A stretch of 26,413 bases of DNA, taken from contig CABRNK010000030.1 of the NCBI GenBank assembly GCA_902472305.1, positions 1 through 26,413 on the forward strand, given 5' to 3'. Made by a program: the position numbers and the translations under genes. Positions 1 to 6,347 of the stretch are shown piece by piece. The notes under the pieces are model-generated. The model was not told where the DNA came from. It was given only the letters and a program-made list of their open reading frames with translations, and did not search any database. The stretch is from Hominenteromicrobium sp900549945 (lineage in GTDB: Bacteria; Bacillota; Clostridia; Oscillospirales; Acutalibacteraceae). Positions within the stretch are counted from its first letter, which is position 1. Every line of letters starts with the position of its first letter.

Positions 1-60
1 GCTCCTTTCGTCCAGCCTTTCGGCTTTCCGTTTTTTGCCGTCTCTCTCGAGCGCTTGACT

Positions 61-89
61 ATAATACCACGCGGCAAGCGTTTTGTCAA
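61..89 (-). promoter_or_regulatory. strong sigma-A promoter reading off the left edge
   Basis: On the minus strand there is a perfect -35 TTGACA (complement of 84-89), a 17-bp spacer and a -10 TATTAT (complement of 61-66) preceded by TG at the extended -10 position. The transcript would run leftward out of the window. The last bases of that strand (complement of 1-12) read ACGAAAGGAGC, which looks like a ribosome binding site, so a protein gene probably starts just beyond the edge. A stable RNA cannot be excluded. Confidence 0.7.
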
Positions 90-300
90 CACTTTTTTCG
101 AAGTTTTTTTCGATTTTTTTCGATTGCCTTCGCACATACAATATCTGACATTTTACTGCACCCACCGCACTATATATAGTCTATATCTGCGCCGGCATTT
201 TTTGGTTTGCATGCGCATATACTTGTCCGACACAAGATATTTTAAAATATTTTTCGAAAAAAGTCCAGATTTATTTTTCCTGCCGGACTATAAAACTGAG
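90..300. other. AT-rich intergenic stretch
   Basis: This stretch holds T-rich runs (about 100-125), the palindrome ACTATATATAGT (about 169-180), the palindrome ATATTTTAAAATAT (about 237-250) and short AGTCC/GGACT arms around 261-289. I see no convincing -35/-10 pair with correct spacing for the small plus-strand ORF at 316. TATAAA at about 290 is a weak -10 candidate. No gene is recognised here. Confidence 0.4.
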
Positions 301-315
301 AAGGAGATCTGCCCA

Positions 316-432
316 ATGCCCCACGTTTCCCGCAGCGCCCTGTGCCATTCGCTCGTCTTTCTCTGGCGCGTGCTGGTCGTGGCACTCGTCAACGCCCTGA
401 TGATCGCCATGCTGCTGCGCGCGCCGCTGTAA
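316..432 (+). CDS. possible 38-residue single-pass membrane peptide
   Basis: I do not recognise a family. The ORF encodes 38 residues: a short basic N-terminus (MPHVSRSALCHS) followed by one strongly hydrophobic segment at about residues 13-34, interrupted by a single Arg, and a short RAPL tail. AAGGAG at 301-306 sits nine bases before the ATG, which is ideal spacing and the main reason to believe it. It stands alone between a leftward promoter and the convergent MATE gene. It could be a small regulatory or stress-type membrane protein, or a chance ORF behind an RBS-like sequence. No conserved partner gene is visible. Confidence 0.45.
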   Translation: MPHVSRSALCHSLVFLWRVLVVALVNALMIAMLLRAPL

Positions 433-482
433 TGTTTCCCGCTGTCGGCCCCAAATTCCTCTGAACCTATATTATAGAAAGC

Positions 483-522
483 AGAAAGGCACCCGCACGG
501 TATTTCCTGCGGGCGCCTTTCT
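483..522. terminator. hairpin between convergent small ORF and MATE gene
   Basis: The arms AGAAAGGCACCCGCA and TGCGGGCGCCTTTCT can pair with one mismatch around a ten-base loop. It sits between the 3' ends of two convergent genes and could stop transcription from either side. The U tract on the plus side is displaced (TATATATATG then T7 at about 532-538), so efficiency is uncertain. Confidence 0.55.
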
Positions 523-554
523 ATATATATGTTTTTTTGCTTGCAGCGTGCGGC

Positions 555-1988
555 TTAGGGCTGCGGCTCCAGCGTGTGCTTTTTCATAAACCGGCGGTGC
601 ACGATCAAATAGCAGATGAAGTGTGCCAGCGCGGTGATAAGCCACGAGACCGGATACGAGAGGAACAGCGTCGAAAGCGTGCGGTCCATCTGGAAGATCG
701 TCATGATCCAGACAATCCGCAGCGCGCACGCGCCGGTGAGCGAGACGATCATCGGCATAATGGAGTACCCCATGCCGCGCAGAGAGCCGACCAGCGTATC
801 CATGATGCCGCAGAGGAAGTACGGCAGGCAGACAAACAGCATGCGCTCCAGACCGTACTGGATAACCGCCGGGTCCGACGTATATATAGAAAGCAGTGCG
901 GTGCCGAAAAGATACGCGCCGCCGCCGAGCACGATGCCGATCACCGTTACATCGAGCACGCAGATGCGCATGATCTTGCCGATCCGGTGGTATTTCCCGC
1001 CGCCGACATTCTGCCCCGTAAACGAAAGCGCCGTCTGGTGCATGGCGTTCATCGCCGTATAGACGAAATTCTCGATATTCGAGGCGGCCGTGCTGCCCGC
1101 CATCACCGTGGAGCCGAACGAGTTGATCGAAGACTGGATCAGCACGTTGGAGATCGAGAACACGGCGCCCTGCATGCCCGCGGGCAGACCGATCTTTACG
1201 ATTTCCAATAGCTTGCTCTTCGAAATGCGCAGCTTCTTCAGCTCAAGGCGGTACGGCGCGTCCGTCTTGATGAGGCACCGCGCGACAAGAAGCGCCGAAA
1301 TGACCTGCGATGTCACCGTTGCAATCGAAACGCCGGCAACGCCGAGGTGGAATACAATTACGAGAATCAGGTTCAACACGACGTTGACAATACCGGAAAT
1401 CAAAAGGAAATACAGCGGGCGCTTCGTATCGCCCACCGCGCGCAGAATGGCCGCGCCGAAGTTGTAGAGCATCATCGCCGGCATGCCGACGAAATAGATG
1501 CGCATGTAGAGCGCCGCCTGACTGAGCACGTCGTCCGGCGTGCCCATCAGCGTGAGCAGCGGCTCGGCGAGCAGCAGGCCGATCACGATCAGCACCGTAC
1601 CGCTCACAAGGCTTGTGAGCACCGAGGTGTGCACCGTATCGTGCAGCTGCTTGCCGTCGCGCGCGCCGTAATAGCGCGCGACCAGCACGTTTGTGCCGAC
1701 AGAAAGACCGATAAACACGTTGATCAGCAGGTTGATCAGCGCGCCGGTGGAGCCCACCGCCGCCAGCGCCGTATGGCCGACGAACTGCCCGACGACGATA
1801 ATATCCGCCGCGTTGAAAAAAAGCTGCAGCATGCCCGAAAGCATCAGCGGAACCGCAAAGCGCAGGATCTTGCCGAAAAGCGGGCCGTTGCACATATCGA
1901 TTTCATAGCCGCCGCGCGAGCGCTTGCGCCGGCGCAGGCGGATTTGCAGGCGGAGCATCATAATCTGTATTTTTCTTTTCATGTTCAT
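555..1988 (-). CDS. MATE family efflux transporter
   Basis: This is a multidrug and toxic compound extrusion protein, a cytoplasmic-membrane antiporter that exports organic cations using a sodium or proton gradient. The substrate cannot be told from sequence. The N-terminal core (GPLFGKILRFAVPLMLSG, then a NAADIIVVGQFVG motif) and a second half starting near KIGLPAGMQGAVFSISNVLIQSSIN give the usual two-bundle, twelve-helix layout. At 477 residues it is slightly longer than the usual 440-460 because of a very basic N-terminal tail (KRKIQIMMLRLQIRLRRRKRSR). The ATG at 1988 starts five bases past the stop of the LUD gene upstream, with GAGGAG about 16 bases before it. A start at the internal ATG at 1895 would remove the basic tail and fits the family better, so the start is uncertain. 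It is translationally linked to the LUD gene. Function sure, substrate unknown. Confidence 0.93.
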   Translation of the reverse strand: MNMKRKIQIMMLRLQIRLRRRKRSRGGYEIDMCNGPLFGKILRFAVPLMLSGMLQLFFNAADIIVVGQFVGHTALAAVGSTGALINLLINVFIGLSVGTNVLVARYYGARDGKQLHDTVHTSVLTSLVSGTVLIVIGLLLAEPLLTLMGTPDDVLSQAALYMRIYFVGMPAMMLYNFGAAILRAVGDTKRPLYFLLISGIVNVVLNLILVIVFHLGVAGVSIATVTSQVISALLVARCLIKTDAPYRLELKKLRISKSKLLEIVKIGLPAGMQGAVFSISNVLIQSSINSFGSTVMAGSTAASNIENFVYTAMNAMHQTALSFTGQNVGGGKYHRIGKIMRICVLDVTVIGIVLGGGAYLFGTALLSIYTSDPAVIQYGLERMLFVCLPYFLCGIMDTLVGSLRGMGYSIMPMIVSLTGACALRIVWIMTIFQMDRTLSTLFLSYPVSWLITALAHFICYLIVHRRFMKKHTLEPQP

Positions 1989-1992
1989 GGCG

Positions 1993-2664
1993 TTAATACC
2001 CCAGCTCCTCTCCGACCAAAATGACATGCACGCGGCCCTTCACGCGCTGGCGCGCCATAATCGTATACTGCGCGCAAAGGCGATTTTCCGATGCGCACCC
2101 GCCGCACAGGTCGCCGTCCGTGCCCGGGCACGCCGCATGCGTGCACGGCGTATCGATGTGCAGGCGCAGCGCGTTGGCAGGCACCGAGACCGCCTTCACA
2201 TACAGCTTCGCCGCATTCAGATCACGCACGATCTTATTGCAGCCCGCGACGACGATCACCTTCTTCGGGCCGAACAGCATGGCCGCCACGCGGTTGCCGC
2301 CGCCGTCGATGTTGAACAGCTCGCCGCGCTCCGTGATCGCATTGGAGCTCGTCAAAAACGCATCCGCCGAAAACGTCCGGCGGTAGATCGCCTGCCGCTC
2401 GGCATCCGTCTCCACCGCGTCGCGGTCCAGAAAATCATACTTTCCGCTGCGCATCAGCGCTTTTACGCCGCTTGCGTCCAGCGTTACGCTGCCGCCGCAG
2501 GAGATCACATCCCCCTCGCCGAGCAGCTCCTCCACAATGCGCACCGCGTCCGCACTTTCCGGCGCATAGTAGGCGCTCATATTGTTTTTCTCGAGCGCCG
2601 CCATCGTGCGCCGGATACGCAGCTCCATCGCTTCACGGCGGCGGGGCATATCCTTTTTGTCCAT
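1993..2664 (-). CDS. LUD domain protein (lactate utilisation LutC/YkgG-like)
   Basis: 223 residues of the LUD domain family (DUF162), related to LutC/YkgG. Members are linked to oxidation of L-lactate or similar 2-hydroxy acids with iron-sulfur partner proteins, but stand-alone copies like this one have no proven reaction. The glycine-rich segment VISCGGSVTLDASG, the motif SSNAITERGELFNIDGGGNR and FGPKKVIVVAG are characteristic. The C-terminal part has a cysteine cluster (DTPCTHAACPG, then DLCGGCASENRLC), a known variant of this subgroup that may bind metal. The ATG at 2664 has GGGGG about ten bases upstream. No LutA or LutB partner is present and the gene leads into the MATE gene, so a joint role is possible but not shown. 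Confidence 0.88.
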   Translation of the reverse strand: MDKKDMPRRREAMELRIRRTMAALEKNNMSAYYAPESADAVRIVEELLGEGDVISCGGSVTLDASGVKALMRSGKYDFLDRDAVETDAERQAIYRRTFSADAFLTSSNAITERGELFNIDGGGNRVAAMLFGPKKVIVVAGCNKIVRDLNAAKLYVKAVSVPANALRLHIDTPCTHAACPGTDGDLCGGCASENRLCAQYTIMARQRVKGRVHVILVGEELGY

Positions 2665-2710
2665 TGCTTCATTTCCCCCAAACCTGAATTTTGCCTGAAA
2701 AAGCATCAAG

Positions 2711-2736
2711 GACGGGAGAGCGCATGCCCTCCCGTC
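2711..2736 (-). terminator. hairpin after the 2743-3291 lipoprotein gene
   Basis: GACGGGAG and CTCCCGTC form a perfect eight-bp stem just downstream of the lipoprotein stop. On the minus strand the T tract is late and interrupted (CTTGATGCTTTTT), while an A tract precedes the stem. It may be leaky. No clear promoter is seen for the LUD-MATE pair, so read-through from the lipoprotein promoter is plausible. Confidence 0.55.
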
Positions 2737-2742
2737 TCTTTT

Positions 2743-3291
2743 TTACTTGCCTGCGGCGTAATCGCAGAACGCCTCAAAGCACGCCGTCACGTGTGCCTTG
2801 TGCGCCTTGCTGGTCTCGTCGCCCTCCGCCTTTGCGTCGGTATACACCATCATAAACCGGCCGTCCTCCGAAATCTGTGCCGGCACGGTGCTGTCCAAAA
2901 TCTCGAAGCTGCCCGCCTCGCGCACCGAATCGATCACGGCCTGCGCCGTTTCCGGAATATTCTCGGTCGGGAACTCATACAGCTCGACCTGCACGCTGGA
3001 ATCGTTGTAGCTGTACGCGTACTTGTAGCCGTTTACAGCGCCGATAACATCGTAAGACATCTGCACCTTTTCGCCGGCGGTGAGGCCGCTCTCCTCGAAA
3101 AACTTGCACAGGCCCTGAATGTCTGTTTCATAATCCGCGGGGTCCTTGTCCTCGGCGACGGCCTCTCCGTCCTCGGTCGTGCTCGAGGTTTCCAGCTTGT
3201 CGGCGGACGTCTGCGGTACGGCGCACGCCGCAAGGGACACGCACAGCGCAGCCGCCAGAACCAGAGCCATGAGCTTCTTTATATTTTTCAT
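2743..3291 (-). CDS. uncharacterised lipoprotein
   Basis: 182 residues, exported and lipid-anchored. The N-terminus MKNIKKLMALVLAAALCVSLAAC is a typical signal with lipobox LAAC, with Cys at about residue 23. A short acidic low-complexity linker rich in Ser, Thr, Glu and Asp follows, then a globular domain (about 50-182) that I do not recognise. The start ATG at 3291 has AGAGAGGA about eleven bases upstream. A TTG at 3303 in the same frame is closer to that site but less likely. Its length and acidic composition resemble the small lipoproteins encoded divergently at 3685 and 5007, but the motif EGNTLIY of those proteins is absent. A dedicated promoter lies at 3352-3380. Confidence 0.85.
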   Translation of the reverse strand: MKNIKKLMALVLAAALCVSLAACAVPQTSADKLETSSTTEDGEAVAEDKDPADYETDIQGLCKFFEESGLTAGEKVQMSYDVIGAVNGYKYAYSYNDSSVQVELYEFPTENIPETAQAVIDSVREAGSFEILDSTVPAQISEDGRFMMVYTDAKAEGDETSKAHKAHVTACFEAFCDYAAGK

Positions 3292-3351
3292 TACGGCAAT
3301 CAATCCTCTCTTTTTTTGCGCAGCCCCAAGCCACCGGGAGCATACGAATTG

Positions 3352-3380
3352 ATTCTACCATATCGCAGGATAGGAAGCAA
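3352..3380 (-). promoter_or_regulatory. promoter for the 2743-3291 lipoprotein gene
   Basis: The minus strand reads TTGCTT (complement of 3375-3380), a 17-bp spacer and TAGAAT (complement of 3352-3357) with TG one base before the -10. The leader to the ATG is about 55 bases. Confidence 0.7.
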
Positions 3381-3435
3381 GCCCCAAATCAAAGAAATGT
3401 ATGTGCAAAATGCGCGCATACAAGGCCGATTCCAA

Positions 3436-3464
3436 TTGCTTTTTATAATCGTCTGTGCTATACT
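3436..3464 (+). promoter_or_regulatory. promoter for the triple-domain DUF4854 lipoprotein
   Basis: TTGCTT at 3436-3441, a 17-bp spacer and TATACT at 3459-3464 with an extended -10 (TGC directly before it). It would give a leader of about 215 bases, which contains a GC-rich tract (about 3487-3510) and a small hairpin GGCTGC/GCAGCC at 3627-3644. Nothing else is recognised in that leader. Confidence 0.6.
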
Positions 3465-3684
3465 TTTATCAGCTAAACCAACAGAATCCGCGGGCCGCGC
3501 CCCGCCCCGTTCGGCTTTTTCGATACATATCCGCCATACGGAGCCGCCGGACGCGGGCGCACGTCACCTTTCCGCCATACTATAGATAAGGCGGGAAAGA
3601 CGCCGCATCCCCGGATTCCCCACCCCGGCTGCACGGAAGCAGCCCCAACCACAAGCAGCAAAACAAAGAAGAGGAGTTAAAAAC

Positions 3685-4908
3685 ATGAAACCCGCAAAAC
3701 GCTTCACAGCACTCGCCGCGTGCCTGCTCGCCTTTACGATGCTCTGCACCGGCTGCTCGACAATCACCTCCGTGCTCGGCGGCATTTTCCAGACGCACTA
3801 CGAGACGCTCGAGGAATGCTTTGCCAACCCGGACATCAAGGAACAGGTCGACGCAGAGGTGGATGCCGCCATGGAGTCCGCCAATATGGACGGCATGTAT
3901 TCCGCCGCGCAGGCGCTCGCCGAGGGCAACACGCTGATCTACGACTACACCTATGCTGACCCGATCCAGTGGTCGGATGAATCCGAGCACAGAATGTGGA
4001 ACAACACCTTCCTCGAAGAGCTGGCAAGCGGGAAGGATCAGTTTGAAGAAGTCGCTGAGACGCTCGGCGAGGAGCTGAAGATCGACGGCATCACGATCCG
4101 GCTCGTCTACCGCAACCCGGACGGCACGGAGGTAATGTCCTACGACTACGCCAACCCGCCCGAGCCCCTTTACTACGCCACGGTTGAGGAGTGCATGGCC
4201 GATCCCGCGGTCGGCGTGCGCTTCGTCGATGAATTCGGCTTTGAGGACTTTACCGGCACCGCCTACGGCGAGGGGAACACGCTCGTCTACGCGCTCACCT
4301 TCGTGGAACCCTATGTCGACGGCTATTACACCGCCGAGGACGCCGTACTGGATCTCACCACCTACTGCGAGAACAACAGCGACGCCTTCACGGTCGATTT
4401 TCAGGAGCTGTGCGCCGTTGTCGATGCGGACCCAATCGCGATCCGCTACGACTTCTTCGACACAGACGGCACGCAGCTTTACGCGCACACCTTTACGAGC
4501 ACAGCGGGCGACGTCACCTCGGAAAGCAGCTTCAGCGCGGAAGCGGCTGTTGTGCCGACCACCTACGGCTACGCGACCGTTGCGGATTACCTTGCGGATG
4601 AAACCGTCACAAGCATGCTCAACGAGCAGCTCGCGGCCATGTCGAGCGATGAATTCTCCGTGGCGGTTTCCGCCGAGGGAAACACCTTGATTTACAACTT
4701 TACCTTCAGCGAGGCGATCGACCTCTCCGATGAATCACTCAGGGCCTCCGTCGTCAGCGCCTTTGAAAGCGGCATGGAGCAGCAGCGCAGCGTGTTCGAG
4801 GGCCTCGCCGACCAGATCCGCGCACAGGTGCAGGGGGACGACGTCGCCATCCGCGTCGTGTACAACAACGCAGACGGCTCTGAGATTTACGCCGCAACCT
4901 TTGCATAA
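3685..4908 (+). CDS. lipoprotein with three tandem DUF4854-like domains
   Basis: 407 residues. The signal peptide MKPAKRFTALAACLLAFTMLCTGC ends in lipobox CTGC with Cys at about residue 24. Three copies of a roughly 110-residue unit follow, at about 40-155, 160-275 and 295-407. Each unit opens with a TxxxxxA/DxxV stretch, has the core G(E)GNTL(I/V)Y and ends with IR(V/L)VY or IRYDF, then DGTE or DGSE and a Tyr-containing strand. This fits the DUF4854 family of small Firmicutes lipoproteins, function unknown, normally one domain per protein. The third unit is very close to the protein encoded next at 5007, sharing a 35-bp identical stretch (4765-4799 and 5283-5317). GAGGAG at 3671-3676 sits eight bases before the ATG. 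Family assignment is from memory of its motif pattern. Confidence 0.85.
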   Translation: MKPAKRFTALAACLLAFTMLCTGCSTITSVLGGIFQTHYETLEECFANPDIKEQVDAEVDAAMESANMDGMYSAAQALAEGNTLIYDYTYADPIQWSDESEHRMWNNTFLEELASGKDQFEEVAETLGEELKIDGITIRLVYRNPDGTEVMSYDYANPPEPLYYATVEECMADPAVGVRFVDEFGFEDFTGTAYGEGNTLVYALTFVEPYVDGYYTAEDAVLDLTTYCENNSDAFTVDFQELCAVVDADPIAIRYDFFDTDGTQLYAHTFTSTAGDVTSESSFSAEAAVVPTTYGYATVADYLADETVTSMLNEQLAAMSSDEFSVAVSAEGNTLIYNFTFSEAIDLSDESLRASVVSAFESGMEQQRSVFEGLADQIRAQVQGDDVAIRVVYNNADGSEIYAATFA

Positions 4909-4926
4909 ATTTTGCCCTAAAGCGTA

Positions 4927-4955
4927 TTGCTTTTCCCCTTTTGCCATGCTATAAT
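4927..4955 (+). promoter_or_regulatory. promoter for the single-domain DUF4854 lipoprotein
   Basis: TTGCTT at 4927-4932, a 17-bp spacer and a consensus TATAAT at 4950-4955 with TGC directly before it. The -35 and extended -10 are the same as in the promoter at 3436-3464, consistent with duplication or joint control of the two paralogues. Confidence 0.75.
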
Positions 4956-5006
4956 GGCTTTGTTCAAAATTTATTTAAATTTTATTCAAAAAAGGGGTTT
5001 TATGAG

Positions 5007-5426
5007 ATGAAGAACACCAAACGCTTTGCCGCCGTGCTGGCATGCCTGCTCGCCGTCGCTCTGCTGTTCACCGCCTGCTCCGGCAAGCCGAAGAACATCG
5101 AGGCGTACCTGAAGAACGAGACTGTCGCGAAGCAGCTCGACGAACAGCTCGGCTCGATGTCCAGCGACGAATTCACTGTGGAGATCGCCGGCGAGGGCAA
5201 CACGCTGATCTACACCTTCACCTTCGGCGAGGCGATCGATCTCTCCGACGAGACGATCAAGGCGGCTATTGTCAGCGCGCTCGAAAGCGGCATGGAGCAG
5301 CAGCGCAGCGTGTTCGAAGGCATTGCCGACGAGCTTCAGGAACAGGTCGAGGAAGAAAACGTCAAGGTTCGCATTGTCTACAACAATGCGGACGGCACGG
5401 AAATCTACAGCGGCGAGTTCGAATAA
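5007..5426 (+). CDS. small DUF4854-like lipoprotein
   Basis: 139 residues. The lipoprotein signal MKNTKRFAAVLACLLAVALLFTAC has its lipobox Cys at about residue 24. One DUF4854-type domain follows, with the core GEGNTLIYTFTF and the C-terminal VRIVYNNADGTEIYSGEF. It is a paralogue of the third domain of the preceding gene: MEQQRSVFEG and VYNNADG are identical. The chosen ATG at 5007 has AAGGGG about ten bases upstream. An out-of-frame ATG lies five bases before it. The size matches the usual single-domain member. Anchored outside the cell; role unknown. It has its own promoter and a strong terminator at 5437-5478. Confidence 0.88.
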   Translation: MKNTKRFAAVLACLLAVALLFTACSGKPKNIEAYLKNETVAKQLDEQLGSMSSDEFTVEIAGEGNTLIYTFTFGEAIDLSDETIKAAIVSALESGMEQQRSVFEGIADELQEQVEEENVKVRIVYNNADGTEIYSGEFE

Positions 5427-5436
5427 TTCAAAACAT

Positions 5437-5478
5437 AAAGGCACGGCGGCTTCCCTGCGGGGCGGCCTCCGTGCCTTT
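5437..5478. terminator. bidirectional terminator
   Basis: AAAGGCACGG (5437-5446) pairs perfectly with CCGTGCCTTT (5469-5478), followed by TTCTGTTT on the plus strand and by TTATGTTTTG on the minus strand. It lies between the convergent DUF4854 and VOC genes and can serve both. Confidence 0.85.
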
Positions 5479-5483
5479 TCTGT

Positions 5484-5855
5484 TTACAGCTTTTGTACGA
5501 GATCGATTCCGTTGCCGTCTGGGTCTTTCACGTGGAAGTAGCGGTATCCCCACGGCAGATCCTGCGGCGCGGTCTCGGGCTGTATGCCCGCCGCGCAGAC
5601 ACGCGCGTAAAGCGCTTCCACATCCGCCACGCGCAGCTCAAAGCCCTGACAGGTGTTGTAGGTGCGCGGCGCAAAACCCGCGTCCCGGTTTGCGACGATG
5701 CAGGCCGTATTGTCCGTTTTCGGTCCGAACCAGATCTCAATGCGGTCCGGTCCGCCGTGGTTTTCCTCCAGCTCCGCGCCGAGCACGTCGCGGTAGAAAG
5801 CCGAAAGCCGCACCGGATCTCCGGTAACAAGATTGATGCTGACCAGCTTGTGCAT
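5484..5855 (-). CDS. VOC family (glyoxalase/bleomycin resistance-like) protein
   Basis: 123 residues, the typical size of a single-polypeptide vicinal oxygen chelate protein with two beta-alpha-beta-beta-beta modules. The first module starts at HKLVSINLVTGDPVRLSAFYRDVLG and the second at GFELRVADVEALYARVCAAG, ending in FHVKDPDGNGIDLVQ. The usual metal-ligand positions can be suggested at His2, the Glu of FEL and the acidic residue of GIDLV, the last being Asp rather than the common Glu. Substrate unknown: family members act on glyoxal adducts, catechols or fosfomycin, or only bind drugs. AGGGAGG about nine bases before the ATG supports the start. It is a single gene with no evident promoter close upstream. 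Confidence 0.88.
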   Translation of the reverse strand: MHKLVSINLVTGDPVRLSAFYRDVLGAELEENHGGPDRIEIWFGPKTDNTACIVANRDAGFAPRTYNTCQGFELRVADVEALYARVCAAGIQPETAPQDLPWGYRYFHVKDPDGNGIDLVQKL

Positions 5856-5913
5856 AAAAACGCCTCCCTAAAATGCGTGCCGCGCGCCTGCTCTGCCGCA
5901 GGCGAATGCCCCG

Positions 5914-5974
5914 TAAAATAAAAACGGAAGCGCGCGGAGCTTCCTGCATGCCGCAGGCGCTCCGCCGCGCTTCC
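5914..5974 (-). terminator. long GC-rich hairpin with T tract upstream of the VOC gene
   Basis: Arms at 5926-5940 (GGAAGCGCG then CGGAGC) and 5959-5974 (GCTCCGC then CGCGCTTCC) pair with one irregular position. The minus strand continues as GTTTTTATTTT, a classic U tract. It is the second terminator-like structure after the tRNA operon. Two shorter hairpins lie nearby: CGCGG/CCGCG at about 5989-6002 and GCCTGC/GCAGGC at about 5886-5903. Confidence 0.6.
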
Positions 5975-6013
5975 ATCCGCCGATCGCCCGCGGTTTGCCG
6001 CGAGCGCTGTTGC

Positions 6014-6052
6014 CCGGAAAAACAGAACGGACGGGAACGCTTCCCATCCGTT
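6014..6052 (-). terminator. terminator of the tRNA operon
   Basis: On the minus strand AACGGATGGGAA pairs with TTCCCGTCCGTT (one wobble) around a three-base loop, followed by CTGTTTTT. It starts four bases after the tRNA-Glu CCA end. Confidence 0.85.
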
Positions 6053-6055
6053 TTC

Positions 6056-6130
6056 TGGTGACCCGGACGAGAATCGAACTCGTGTTACCGCCGTGAAAGG
6101 GCGGTGTCTTAGCCGCTTGACCACCGGGCC
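6056..6130 (-). tRNA. tRNA-Glu (UUC)
   Basis: The complement folds as a full cloverleaf: acceptor GGCCCGG with CCGGGTC (one G-U), anticodon loop CCTTTCA with anticodon TTC, and T-loop region GAGTTCGATTCTC. The discriminator A is followed by an encoded CCA at 6056-6058. Only three bases separate it from the tRNA-Met gene upstream, so both are processed from one transcript. Confidence 0.96.
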
Positions 6131-6133
6131 ATA

Positions 6134-6210
6134 TGGTAGCGGCAAATGGACTTGAACCATCGACACTTCGGGTATGAACCGAATGCTCTAGCCAACTGAG
6201 CTATGCCGCC
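6134..6210 (-). tRNA. tRNA-Met (CAU), elongator type
   Basis: The complement gives acceptor GGCGGCA paired with TGCCGCT, D-arm TAGCTCAGTTGGCTAGAGC, anticodon stem TTCGG/CCGAA around TTCATAC, a T-arm with GGTTCAAGTCC and an encoded CCA. The anticodon stem lacks the three consecutive G-C pairs of initiators and the acceptor has no unpaired first base, so it is elongator Met. A lysidine-modified tRNA-Ile2 is less likely but cannot be excluded by eye. Confidence 0.94.
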
Positions 6211-6243
6211 ATATAGGCTCCAAATCTTTATGGAGCGTACATA

Positions 6244-6272
6244 ATTATAACCTATGCTTTTTCTTTTGTCAA
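6244..6272 (-). promoter_or_regulatory. consensus sigma-A promoter of the tRNA operon
   Basis: A perfect TTGACA (complement of 6267-6272), a 17-bp spacer and a perfect TATAAT (complement of 6244-6249) lie about 34 bases before the tRNA-Met 5' end. Confidence 0.93.
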
Positions 6273-6304
6273 GTGCTTTTTCGCTGGAATATTTCATATT
6301 TCTA

Positions 6305-6313
6305 TGCTATACT
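6305..6313 (+). promoter_or_regulatory. extended -10 promoter for the YihY operon
   Basis: TGC followed by TATACT (6308-6313). The region 17 bp upstream (TGGAAT at 6285-6290) is a poor -35, so the extended -10 probably carries the promoter. The leader to the GTG start is about 30 bases. Confidence 0.55.
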
Positions 6314-6347
6314 GGTGCCATGCCGAAAAGCGAAGGGAGGGCGTGCC

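Noticed and set aside
1924..3585. Plus-strand 553-codon open frame
   Set aside because: It is antisense to the LUD and lipoprotein genes, with no RBS and an Arg/His/Ala-rich translation without motifs.
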